From positions 310,001 to 374,000 of the forward strand of contig OZ218964.1 of assembly GCA_965112735.1 (NCBI GenBank): a stretch of 64,000 nt of DNA. The letters run 5' to 3'. Numbering within the stretch: position 1 is the first letter of the stretch; the number at the start of each line of letters is the position of its first letter. Below are positions 24,274-34,120 of the stretch, piece by piece. Under the pieces are notes generated by a model. It saw only the letters and a list, made by a program, of their open reading frames with translations, searched no databases and was not told where the DNA came from. The position numbers and the translations under genes are program-made. The DNA is from Phaeosaccion multiseriatum. Lineage: Eukaryota > Ochrophyta, other classes.

Positions 24274-24657
24274 CTTAGGTTCGCGCTGGGGCAATAGACG
24301 GAGTCCCTTAGGAAGCACATTGGAGGGGACGAAAAGAGAAAGAGAGAAAAGGAGAAGGGAGAAGGAGAAAAGAGGGTTTGGAGGGGATCCTTAATGTTTG
24401 GAGGGGATCCTCGAGTGTTGGTGATCCGTGGCGTCGAAAACTGTGATTTGTTTTGTTATTCTCCCGGACCTGGCTGCCTCCTGGCCTTCCCCCAAAATAT
24501 CTTCGCGTCGCGAAGCCACGATACCGCGAGTCTGTGCAGTCCCGAGCTCCTTAGCTGTGTAGACAACGGGAGCTAGTAGGGGGGAGGACGGAGAGCTCAA
24601 GAGGGGAGAGGGAGAGAGACTTCAAGGAGGGGGGGAGAGAAGGCAAAAGGGAAAGAG
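24274..24657. promoter_or_regulatory. Intergenic region between divergent helicase and FNIP-repeat genes
   Basis: 384 bases between two start codons. It contains a direct repeat of GTTTGGAGGGGATCCT at about 24376-24412, and no coding sequence that I can support. Confidence 0.4.
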
Positions 24658-26394
24658 ATGGACGGGAGAAGGAGACGAGCATCTGAAAACATTGCCTCTT
24701 CGCGTGCTTCAAAGAAGCACTCAGGAGACCCCGATACCGAGGCAGCAGACTGGGATGGAGTGAAGGTGCTGACCCTCATTGTTGCAAACGTGGGCTCCTT
24801 CAGGAGTCTGTGGGGCTTGTCCAGAGTGGTGGATGCAGTCGTGGGCAGGCGAGTTGTTCTACACTGCGAAGTGCCTAACACAGTCCAGCAGAGAATGCTG
24901 AAGATGCTCGAGCACCAGCAGCGGCTTGAGCTTGAGCCATCTGGGGAAGGAGGAGCATCCTCTGCTGGTGAGGATGGACAAAGACCACGCGTCCAGGAGG
25001 AGCAGCAGCGGGCCCAGCAGTGTGGAGAGGGAGGAGGGGACATTTCCAACGAAAGGCATTTTCCGGTCAGCGCTGTCACGCTGGGCCGTGCACGGTGGGT
25101 TTCATCTGGTGCTACTCGGGCGGCGGACATTGCCCTTGTCCAGGAAGGGCTGAGAGTGCTCCCTCCCTCGGTGAAGCACGTTCGCTTGGGAGATGATTTC
25201 AACTGTCGTGGCCTGCGTCTTCCTGACTGGCTGCAGAGTGTACATTTTGGGAGAGAGTTTTCCGAAGAGGTCAAACTTCCGCACGCCTTGAGAGAGTTGA
25301 GCTTCCATCCTGAGTCCATGTACAATCGTCCTTTGGACCTCCCCCTATCGCTGCGGAAGATCACGCTTGGGAGATGGTTTAACCGTGACATGACTCTTCC
25401 TAGCTCTCTTCGGACCCTGCAGCTGGGGTGGAAGTATAACCGGCCCCTATCGGATCTGCCGGACGGGCTGAAGGAGCTGAGATTTCCCTGCGACTCGTCG
25501 TGGTTTAATCATCCGTTAACCCTGCCTGCCACTCTTCGGACTCTGGAGCTGGGACATAGGTATGACCGGCCGCTATCGGAGCTGCCGGACGGGCTGAAGG
25601 AGCTGAAGTTTGCCTGGAATTCCGCGTTCAATCATCCATTGGCCCTGCCTGCCTCTCTTCGGACTCTGCAGCTGGGACGGTACTACACGCTGCCCCTATC
25701 GGATCTGCCGGACGGGCTGAAGGAGCTGATATTTTCCGATGAGTCGGAGTTCAATCATCCGTTAACCCTGCCTGCCTCTCTTCGGACTCTGGAGCTGGGA
25801 AAGGAGTATCCCCAGCCCCTATCGGATCTGCCGGACGGGTTGAAGGAGCTGAGATTTCCCTGCGACTCGTGGTTTAATCATCCGTTAACCCTGCCTGCCA
25901 CTCTTCGGACTCTGGAGCTGGGACTTAGGTATGACCGGCCGCTATCGGATCTGCCGGACGGGCTGGAGGAGCTGAAATTTCCCAGGGACTCAAAGTTCAA
26001 TCATCCGTTGATCCTGCCTGCCACTCTTTGGACTCTGCAGCTGGGGTTGAAGTACACGCAGCCGCTACCAGACCTGCCGGACGGGCTGAAGGAGCTGAAA
26101 TTTGCCGAGGAGTCGGAGTTTAATCATCCGTTAACCCTGCCTGCCACTATTCGGACTCTGGAGCTGGGAAAGGAGTATACCCAGCCCCTGTCGGATCTGC
26201 CGGACGGGATGAAGGAGCTGAAATTTCTCAAGTGTTCGAAGTTTAATCATCCATTGGCCCTGCCTGCCTCTCTTCGGACTCTGGAGCTGGGAGCGGAGTA
26301 CACGCAGCCGCTACCGAATCTGCCTGTAGGGCTGGAGCGACTCGTGGTTCCAGAGGGTTACGAGCTCCCTGACGAGCTGCCCGAGGGCCTTTAA
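24658..26394 (+). CDS. FNIP-like tandem repeat protein, intronless
   Basis: A single open frame of 578 codons with no intron, unlike nearly all its neighbours. Residues about 255-555 consist of a 41-42 residue unit repeated seven times, with degenerate copies on both sides. Each unit has two related half-repeats: one with LPDGLKELKF, the other with FNHPLTLPATLRTLELG. These match the FNIP-type leucine-rich pattern known from Dictyostelium and giant viruses. The N-terminal part (about 35-85) has the loose look of an F-box (VLTLIVANVGSFRSLWGLSR...). FNIP/F-box proteins are usually thought to be ubiquitin-ligase adaptors, but that role here is inference. Units are nearly identical in DNA, so the array looks recently expanded. 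The start is the first ATG of the frame. Confidence 0.85.
   Translation: MDGRRRRASENIASSRASKKHSGDPDTEAADWDGVKVLTLIVANVGSFRSLWGLSRVVDAVVGRRVVLHCEVPNTVQQRMLKMLEHQQRLELEPSGEGGASSAGEDGQRPRVQEEQQRAQQCGEGGGDISNERHFPVSAVTLGRARWVSSGATRAADIALVQEGLRVLPPSVKHVRLGDDFNCRGLRLPDWLQSVHFGREFSEEVKLPHALRELSFHPESMYNRPLDLPLSLRKITLGRWFNRDMTLPSSLRTLQLGWKYNRPLSDLPDGLKELRFPCDSSWFNHPLTLPATLRTLELGHRYDRPLSELPDGLKELKFAWNSAFNHPLALPASLRTLQLGRYYTLPLSDLPDGLKELIFSDESEFNHPLTLPASLRTLELGKEYPQPLSDLPDGLKELRFPCDSWFNHPLTLPATLRTLELGLRYDRPLSDLPDGLEELKFPRDSKFNHPLILPATLWTLQLGLKYTQPLPDLPDGLKELKFAEESEFNHPLTLPATIRTLELGKEYTQPLSDLPDGMKELKFLKCSKFNHPLALPASLRTLELGAEYTQPLPNLPVGLERLVVPEGYELPDELPEGL
25440..26380 (+). repeat. 123-126 bp coding tandem repeats within the FNIP-like gene
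   Basis: Seven near-identical units plus partial ones. Recurrent blocks are CTGCCGGACGGGCTGAAGGA and TTTAATCATCCGTTAACCCT. Variation is concentrated in the codons for a few residues after KELKF and after LELG. Confidence 0.92.
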
Positions 26395-26426
26395 GTGGAG
26401 GTCTTCGAACTTGATGAGAGTGAGGA

Positions 26427-26481
26427 TGACGATGATGATGATGATGATGATGATGATGAGGATGGTGACGACGACGACGAC

Positions 26482-26537
<56 letters not shown>

Positions 26538-26538
26538 C

Positions 26539-26576
<38 letters not shown>

Positions 26577-26602
26577 CGATGATGATGATGATGAGGACGA
26601 GG
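26427..26602. repeat. (GAT)n microsatellite after the FNIP-like gene
   Basis: About 55 GAT triplets with GAC interruptions, starting some 30 bases after the FNIP-like stop codon. A frame of 55 Asp codons crosses it but has no ATG start at its 5' end and no conserved flanks, so it is more likely 3' UTR. Confidence 0.92.
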
Positions 26603-26814
26603 AGGCGCATTCTTAAGGCGACGCGGACACACTGATGATGATGAAGGAGGAGAACGGCGGGAAGGAGGGGGAGGAGTATACGGCCGAAGTGGATACCGTG
26701 ACGACTACATGACGGACGAGTTGAGGAGATGAGATGTATGCAGGTTGATTGCGGTGACTGCAAGGACCGGCTGGTCAGACTTGGACCGGGGCTTTTGGCG
26801 AGATTGTCGCAAGC

Positions 26815-27528
26815 ATGCACCTGTCCGATCTGGAGAGCACTGCCCTGCAGCTGAGTGTGCAGAGGTCGGACCCGTCCATAGCCGCCGCTCTTGAGGTGTT
26901 CCGTCTGGAGAAGGACGAGACCGACTTCAAGGACACTCTCCGGCGGCTGGCCAGGGTGACGCTGGAGCAGCTGCAGGCCCCCTCCTCCTCTTCCTCCTCC
27001 TCTTCCTCCTCCTCCTCCTCCTCGTCGTCCTCCTCCTCCTCTTCCTCCTTGCGGGGAGTGCCGCTTTCAGGAGGAGGAGGAGGAGCGGCATCAGCAGGCT
27101 ACGAAGAGGAGGGCGAGGAGGAGGAGGGAGGGGAGGAGGGAGGCAGAGCACGAGGGGTGGACATGACGTCTGCGGGCCGGGAGAGCTTGTTCCAGACGCT
27201 CGTGGCGGACTTGGTGAAGAACGCCATTGTGCCCTCTCCGGCGGCGGGGGCGGCTCTGCTGGCCATGTTCGACGCTCGCGACTCGAGGGTCATGGCTGCG
27301 CTGCACGGCTACGAGGAGAGCGCGGACATGGGAGCAGCTGGTGGTGGATCTGCACGCTGTGCTGGGGGCCGTGCAGCAGTAGCTCAGGAGGGCAGAGGAG
27401 AGATGGGGACTGTTAACCACTGGCAGGTAGTGGTAGGACAGCAGCAGCAGCAGCAGCAGGAGGAGGAAGAGGAGGAGGAGGAGGACAAGGCGAGAGAGAG
27501 GGAAAGCCCCCACGCCATTGTTGTATAG
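26815..27528 (+). CDS. Hypothetical protein with Ser-rich linker, possible frameshift
   Basis: I do not recognise this protein. It opens MHLSDLESTALQLSVQRSDP, then AAALEVFRLEKDETDFKDTL, a run of about 23 Ser from a TCC/TCG microsatellite, a Gly/Glu linker, and a second segment SLFQTLVADLVKN...DSRVMAALHGYEESAD. The two segments look related (D-x3-AAL-x-x-[FY]... then an amphipathic helix). In the open frame the second copy degenerates after position 27328, but the +1 frame continues with WEQLVVDLHAVLGAVQQ and a TAG at 27380-27382, which restores the resemblance. So either the sequence or the gene has a one-base frameshift near 27328, or a short unseen splice occurs. An upstream exon is possible because an AG lies just before the ATG. 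Confidence 0.45.
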   Translation: MHLSDLESTALQLSVQRSDPSIAAALEVFRLEKDETDFKDTLRRLARVTLEQLQAPSSSSSSSSSSSSSSSSSSSSSSLRGVPLSGGGGGAASAGYEEEGEEEEGGEEGGRARGVDMTSAGRESLFQTLVADLVKNAIVPSPAAGAALLAMFDARDSRVMAALHGYEESADMGAAGGGSARCAGGRAAVAQEGRGEMGTVNHWQVVVGQQQQQQQEEEEEEEEDKARERESPHAIVV

Positions 27529-27823
27529 CAGGAAGGGTTTTATTTTGAAATTTCCAATTAAAAACCATTGTGTGTTTAGCAGAAAAAGTATACCCTTCTC
27601 TTCAGCTACGACTGCTTGCTGTGCCCCGCATGCCCCACCCAGGAAGGAAGCCCTCGGCCTCTATCCATCGGGATTACACTCTCCCCGCTTCAAACGAACT
27701 GACTTTCCCTCCCTACCCTTTACACTTCATCCATTGATCCCGTGAGCTATACACGTGACGCCCCTCCCCCACCGGACCCCCCAACTCCTGTGCTCCGCTC
27801 CTCTCTGCGACAGAGGATCGCAA
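27529..27823. other. Intergenic stretch without recognised gene
   Basis: About 295 bases between the hypothetical gene and the ankyrin locus. It holds the likely A/T-rich 3' UTR of the plus-strand gene near 27535-27590 and nothing else that I can identify. Confidence 0.4.
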
Positions 27824-28431
27824 TCACTTCACCGCTCCTACACCAAGCCCAGTGTGCCGTGGGCAGTCTCTCTCTCCCGATGGGGGGACAGCTAGGCTCA
27901 GCCACTCGCATGGGCTGGCTGCATGACTGGTGCAAGCCAAGCGAGCAAGCTGGAGGCTGGAGCGGTACTCTTTTCGTTGCCAAAGTCGTCGTTGCCCTAC
28001 CAGCCCCCACCTCGCCCAGCCCATCTCCTCCGCCATGCTCTCCCACGTCTCGCTCCCCACACTCCAGGCCCTCTCCAGCCAGCGGGCAGCCAGGATTCCG
28101 CTCTCCTTGCCGAAGGTCGGATCCGTCCTTCGCATGAGGTCCAGCGCGGTTTGGGACCGGAAGAAGGCTGCTGCCGCCTCTCCAAGCCGCTGCTTAATCT
28201 CGGGCTCGTTACTGTACCGCCCTGCCGTGCCCCAGCGAAGGCCTTGTCCACCGAAGCACCGGCCGAGAGGAGCTGCCGCGCAGTCCCGTGCTGGTCTGCG
28301 TGGATGGCAGTAAGGAGAGGGGTGGTACCGTGTGATGACGTGATATCGATGGGGGGATCCTGCAGAGATGAGACGAGCGACGACGGGCGTGGCTGCGTGG
28401 CTGGCTGTGTTGTCGCCGGGCACTCCCACAT
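27824..28431 (-). pseudogene. Ankyrin-repeat locus with broken reading frame
   Basis: From the ATG at 28431 one frame reads through DITSSHGTTPLLTAIHAD and TARQLLSAGASVDKA, a good ankyrin repeat (G-TPL-A...LL-GA). After about 28240 the coding character moves to another frame, with EIKQRLGEAAAAFF, SQTALDLMRRTD and GILAARWLERAWSVG. An intron joining the two would be only about 40 bases, so a frameshift is the simpler reading. No other exon was found, although an acceptor-like CAG before GATCCCCCC may mean that the true 5' exon lies elsewhere. It could be a pseudogene, a sequencing error, or a gene with an undetected tiny intron. Confidence 0.5.
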
Positions 28432-28442
28432 TCACATGACAT

Positions 28443-28717
28443 AATGCCTAGGGCTCTGGGCAGGAGGAAGTCGAGAGGACTATGGGGATGGCTAAAGATG
28501 CCTAGGGCTCTGGGCAGGAGGAAGTCGAGAGGACTATGGTATATATGTGTATAAGTATAATGCCTAGGGCAATGGGCAGGAGGAAGTCGAGAGGACTATG
28601 GTATGTATGTGTATATATATAATGCCTAGGGCTCTGGGCAGGATGAAGTCGAGAGGACTATGGCGTATGTATATAATGCCTAGGGCTCTGGGCAGGAGGA
28701 AATCGAGAGGACTATGG
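28443..28717. repeat. Five 42-bp direct repeats with 11-20 bp spacers
   Basis: Five copies of a unit that begins AATGCCTAGGGCTCTGGGCA and ends GAGAGGACTATGG start at about 28443, 28497, 28559, 28621 and 28674. The 42-43 bp core differs by zero to three bases between copies. Three of the four spacers are AT-rich (TATATATGTGTATAAGTAT and relatives), and start-to-start distances are 54, 62, 62 and 53. It lies upstream of the ankyrin locus and downstream of the ferredoxin/TPR gene. Confidence 0.95.
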
Positions 28718-28928
28718 GGATGAGAGACCGTCCCACACGCCGTTGATGTCGATGGTGGTAGCGTGACAGGAAAAAAGAAAAGAAAAAGAGCATGCCGGTG
28801 TCCATGTCTTCTCTTTGTAGGTGCAAAGCAACGCTCGTGCTTTCTCTCTATACATCACACACCATCCTCGATTGGCCTCGGCATGTGCCCCCCCTTCCCC
28901 CCCTCGCTGCTAACCCTCTGCCGCTCTA
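28718..28928. other. Intergenic region downstream of the ferredoxin/TPR gene
   Basis: About 210 bases, presumably 3' UTR of the minus-strand gene to the right; no coding signal seen. Confidence 0.4.
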
Positions 28929-30159
28929 TCATGTGTCCTCTACGCAAAGCCCGCGTATCCTCTCCAGCTTGTCCTGCACCCCGAACACAAGCGCACCGCC
29001 TCCGCCTCCCCTCGCACTGCGCGCCTCGCTCTCCAGCAGCTGCAGAAGCTTCTCCAACAGGACCACCGCCTCCTTTGGCCGGCCCTGCTCCACCATGAAG
29101 TCCGCCAGTCTACTCCACGCCGCGCTATTGCCCTGCTGCGCATCCACGGCGGCTTGAGCAGCTGCTTCCGCCGCCTGCAGCAGCTCTGTCATGGGTACAA
29201 GAGGACAAGTAGGCAGATGGAGCGCACTAAGGAAGCCGCAATACGCATGCAGGGCAGCGGGGTCTAACGCTGACAAGGTGGGTGTCTGACGGTGACCCTA
29301 TTGAGCACTCAGGTCCGTTCCTCCCCTCATGTACCTGCTCTCTCGCTGGGCGCTGACGTCATCTTGGACTGTCGGTACACGGCCTCTGCGTTGGCCAGCA
29401 TGAGGGACGACAGGGCCCATGGCCGATCTGAGCGTTTCACCGAACAGAACAAAGGCGACGACAAAGAAGAGTTCAGTACTGTAGTGCACCAGTGGTACAC
29501 CGCTTATCTTCCCTCACCGTCACGCCCGCTCCAGCCGCGCCCAAGATCGCCTCACAGCTCTCTCAAGTCAACAGCCCACCTACCTTGGAAGGCATCCATG
29601 GCAGCAGCCTCTCGATACATCCCTATTGCCATCTCAAGCTTGCCAATGCCCAGGGCCTGGTCTCCGTACATCTTCTTCTTCCAGGCCTTGACGACCAAGG
29701 GCGAGCACCCCTCTCCGTACTCAGCTTGGAAGATTGAGGAGGCGGTGGAAGGCTTGTAGACTCCCAGGTACTGCCCTCCAGAGGGAAGGGTACAGACATT
29801 CGGCCCTTTTCCGCACTGACCGTGGCAGCCTGACAGCAGTAGGATGAGAGGGAGGGGGGGGAGGAGGGGGATGAAGAGGATGAGAGGGAAGGGGGAGGAG
29901 CAGGAGGAGGAGGAGGATGGTGCGCCGATTGATAATTAATCAAGCAACACGGCTTAGCCGTGCACCAGCTCAGCGCGTACGTACCAGAGGGCTCCACCGA
30001 AACACCCGCCGGTGCGAGAGCTTTGAGCATATCAATTGTGGAAGGCGCATTCGCCTTCTTGCACCCATAGTTGGTGCATACCTTCACCAACCCCCCTGCA
30101 TCAAGCGCTGCACTAAATGTGAGAGCAATGCCTGGCACCAGCAGCAGGAAGGTTTTCAT
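28929..30159 (-). CDS. Signal peptide + thioredoxin-like [2Fe-2S] ferredoxin domain + TPR-like repeats
   Basis: Four exons join in frame: 30159-29985, 29829-29584, 29427-29335 and 29185-28929, about 256 residues. The N-terminus MKTFLLLVPGIALTFSAA is a signal-peptide-like segment. It is followed by a thioredoxin-like ferredoxin fold with the four expected Cys: VCTNYGCKKA (C-x4-C) and SGCHGQCGKGPNVCTLPSGG (C-x3-C), then YLGVY. Such domains bind a [2Fe-2S] cluster and occur in clostridial-type ferredoxins and as the 24-kDa subunit fold of complex I. The C-terminal half has tetratricopeptide-like helices (ALGIGKLEMAIGMYREAAAM, WALSSLMLANAEAVYRQSKM, AAWSRLADFMVEQGRPKEAV). A secretory or plastid destination is inferred from the N-terminus. 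Domain identity is good; the biochemical role is unknown. Confidence 0.83.
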
Positions 30160-30371
30160 CTAGACGGGCGAACGGAGACGGAGAAAGGTGGGCTGAAGGG
30201 GGGCGATTCTCCGCTTCTCTCCCTATCTCTCTTCCTCCGTCTCTCCGTCCTTTTCGTATCCCGATCTCTCTCCTCTCTGCCCCTCGCTCTCTCCCCCCCG
30301 GTTCTTCACAAACCCGCCCCCTCCCTCGCCCTGTTCTTCACAATCACGCTCTTTTCCTCTCTCTCACTTTC

Positions 30372-30408
<37 letters not shown>

Positions 30409-30702
30409 TATCGTTTTTTGATCGTCTCCGCGGATTTGTGGTCGTCAAGCTCGTGTGTTGGTGCTCCAGAGTCACAGTTGGCGTGGCGAACTTGAACTTG
30501 AACTTTTCTTTTTTCTTTGGTCAGGGAATCGAGAGTAAAATGATTTGCAGATTAGCTTCCAGTCTAGGGCGTATTCTGCTCTCCAAGGAGAGCGAGTAGA
30601 GCTGTGCCACACACTTTCGCCGTGAGTGTGTGTGTGTATGTGTGTCTATTTGCGTGTGTGTGTGCTTGTATGTTTGTAGTAGCCTGCACGGAGTGCACCT
30701 GC
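30160..30702. other. Intergenic region with (CT)n tract
   Basis: About 540 bases between the start of the ferredoxin/TPR gene and the stop of the surface-protein gene, both on minus. It contains a CT/TC-rich stretch at 30212-30412 and a GT-rich tract at 30623-30675. The ferredoxin/TPR promoter should be here; no motif is clear. Confidence 0.45.
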
Positions 30703-33700
30703 CTACACCCATGTTTGAAGAACATGAGGCATGTGCCCCCTCTTGGGGTGCACCCTTGCCGCGACAAGTTCAGTCCTGTAAACCGAGCGGGCCTTCCAGC
30801 TGACCAACCCCACCAACACCAGAGCGCCAACCGCTGCCGCGCAGGCGATGAGCGCCACGTTCTCGTCAGTGAGAAAGCCGTGGCCCTTGTTACTCGCCGA
30901 GGCCGACGAGGCGTTTCTTTCCAGATCAGTGGGGTCCTCCTCCTCCCCGTTTGGTTGGTCACTTGTCGGCTCGTCCGGTTCCCCAGCTACAGCTACAGGT
31001 CCTGTAGTGATCCCCTCATCATCTATCGGCGCTTCCATGCTGTCAATCTCCGGTGCATTCGGAGCCTCAGCAGCAGGCGCGCTTGCCTCCACAGTTACTG
31101 GCCCTTCCGTCACGACAGCTACCGGTGCTTCCGTCTCCACAGCCACCGATGCTTCAGTCTCAGGTACTTCCGTCTCCACCTCAGCTGCAGGTGCTTCGCT
31201 CTCTTCAGCTGTCGTTGGGGCTGCTGTTGGAGTGGCCGATGGGGGCTGGCGAAAGGAAAAAAGAGGGAGATAGACGTAAGGATTAGAGAGCCGCATCAGG
31301 AGGCATCACAAAGCATCAGGAGGCATCAGGAGGCGTGAAACTGAGCAGATGAGCCATCACTCCAAGCAAGCCGACTGAGCGGCCCATGGGCATCAACCAA
31401 GCATCATCGAGACCTACCGCCGTAGGCGCCACTCTTGGAGATGCTGTGGCCACGGAGGTGGGAGTTGAGGCCGGTGGAGCGATTGGAGCCTGGTGAAGGG
31501 AGACGAGGTGACAGTAGCACAAGAAAGAGGGGAGGAGGGTGTGGAGTGAGAGGGGCAAGGAAGGCGGGGGCAGCAGGACCCATCCGCCCAAGGAGTCAAA
31601 TGTCAAGCATCATCGACACGGACCTCGGTAGGAGCTGGTGTTGGCGCCTCTGTGGGAGGTGCTGTTGGCGGAGCTGTTGTTGGCGCCTCTGTTGGAGGTG
31701 CTGTGGGTGGAGCTGTTGTTGGCGCCTCTGTGGGAGGTGCTGTTGGCGGAGCTGTTGTTGGCGCCTCTGTTGGAGCTGCTGTGGGTGGAGCTGTTGTTGG
31801 CGCCACTGTGGGAGCCTCTATTGGCGGAGCTGTTGATAGGGCCGCCGTTGGAGCTGCTGTTGGCGCTGAGACCGGACCTCCCCCCGGGCCCCCGGTCTGC
31901 GACAGGAACACGAGGCCTTCCTCCGTCTCACAGCTGTCCGTGGGCTGAGCCACACCGTAGGCCTCCGCCACGCAGGGAGGGCAGTCGGGCACGTTGCCGG
32001 GGTTAACTCCGTCGTTGGTATCGCTCCACGCACAGCGGTCAGTGTAGCACAAGCGGCAGCCGGCGTCGAGGCCGGTGTTGGTGCAGCCGGGCGCGTTGGG
32101 GTATTCAAGGCAGAGCAAGTCGTAAAAGGCGCCCAGGCCGGTGGAGCGATCAAACGGACTGACGGCGGTGGTGCAGGGTGCAGCAGCGTAGTCGCACTCC
32201 GGCTCGGTGGCCACGCACGTGTTGTCGCTGCTCGTGACGGACACCGTCTCTGGCTCTGACAGAGGCCCCAGTGTGAGGTCATCGGCGTTGAAGCCTCGCA
32301 CGCGGACCTCCATGTCGAACACCCCGTCGGGCACCACCACCACCCTGTCCGTCAAAGTAGAGGCGGGCACCACAGTGGCCCTCGCGTAGGAGGAGGTCGG
32401 CAGGTGTGCATGGCCCAAGGCGGTGGTGGTCTCGAGGTAGATGATGTAGTGGGTAGCCCCTGCCACAGCCCCCCAACTCACACGGATGCGCTCGAAGCCC
32501 TCCTCCTGTGCGCCAGTCACTGTAACGGCGTCAATGTCGGAGGTCAGGGTGGGGCCCAGTGCCTCGAAGTGCGCTCGCACGGAGGTCTGCGCGTTGATCA
32601 CGGAGCTCAGGATGCTCGCCTCTGCCCGAGTCGTAGCGCCGCCAGCGGGAGTCACACTCCAGTGGCTGAAGGCGTAGATTTGGTCGGAGTCCGCCTGTCG
32701 GGTGGCAGTGGATAGGGAGGGGGATGGCAGTGGACAGGAGGGGAGTAGATCAGCAGGGGGCGCTTTCTTTCAATGCCTTGCTCTGTCAAGTGCTGAGCAC
32801 AATGCTTCTCCCACACCACTTTCTCTTCCCCAGCCCCCCTCCCTCGCACGCGCATCAACCCACCTGGAGAAGACTGTCGGGAGAGAGCCCCAAGTTGTTG
32901 TTGGCCATGACGTCGACGGTGCAGGGCGGGTTGCTGCTGGCACACACCTCTCCGGCCTCGCCGTTGCGGAAGGAGGCGCCCATCACGGGGGTGGAGCTCA
33001 CCTCCACCTCGTACGTGCGCGCAGTGGTCTCAAACTCTCTCTCCACGAGGGTGCCCTCGACACGGATGGTGGCGGTGAGCGCCACGGAGGAGGGAAGCTC
33101 GTGCGCCAGAGGAGTGAAGCTGCCGCTGAAGCCTGTCTGGGCGCCGTTGACAATACCCTCGTGGGTGTGGCACGCCTCCGTGCCTTGGCACGTGTCGAAG
33201 GAGCAGTGGCGAGTCCTCTGGGTCCACACCACGTCCTGCGGGTCGAGCTCGGCGCCCGTCACGGTGAGCACGTACTCAATCTCGTCGCCCGCCTCCCACT
33301 GTCCCGAAGGGGGGTCCATGGTAATACTCGTCTCCACGCCCACAAGCACGCCAATGTCTGCGCAGTCCTCGCCCCCGTTCTGTGTAAAGGCGGTCACCGA
33401 GACAATGTAGAGGCCCGGCTCGTCGAAGGTGAAGCTTCTCGTGGCGCTGGCGCCCTGCACGTCGCTCACAGCATCGCCCGTGAAGTCAAAGGCGTAGCGC
33501 ACGATGGGGTCCGAGGGGGTGGAGGTGATGGAGGAGGAGGCGTCGAAGGTGATGGTGGCTCCGGCCTCCACGTTGGCAGGCACCACGCTCGACTCGATGG
33601 CAGCAACGGGGGGGAGGACTCCCACCTACACAAAGGGGTTTCGAAAGGGGGCGGGGCGGGGAAGACTCACAAAAAAACCGTGCCCTCCTCATCCCCAATC

Positions 33701-34084
33701 AGGACACAAACACACTCACACACACTCTCTCTCACACACACTGAATCACACACTTACACACCTGCGACATGGCCATGACGCCGTGGTTGCTGCCCGAGGT
33801 GACGCTAAAGTACACGAGCCCGTCCGGGGCGCTCTTGACATCGACGAATTGCTCTCCTGTGTGCAGAATATGCCTCGAGGCGAAGTCCGGGTTGCCGTTG
33901 GGCAGGCTGTCAAAGTATACGGAACAGCGCTTGGCGTAGTCTGTGAAGACGAGCTTGCCCCCCAGGAAGGAAGAGAGGGTCCCCGCCTCGGGGTAGAAGG
34001 ACAGGCCTGTGATTGCGCCCTCCCCGGTGGAGCCGTTGGGCTCGCAGGCATCTGCGGTGGTGACGAAGTAGTAGTAGTAGTAGT

Positions 34085-34120
<36 letters not shown>

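Noticed and set aside
26395-26635. Poly-Asp and poly-Met frames after the FNIP-like gene
   Set aside because: They are products of the (GAT)n microsatellite. The Asp frame opens with GTG, not ATG, and has no conserved flank.
28443-28717. CRISPR array
   Set aside because: Repeats are longer than usual, spacers are 11-20 bp, AT-rich and similar to each other, and the DNA is eukaryotic with no cas genes.
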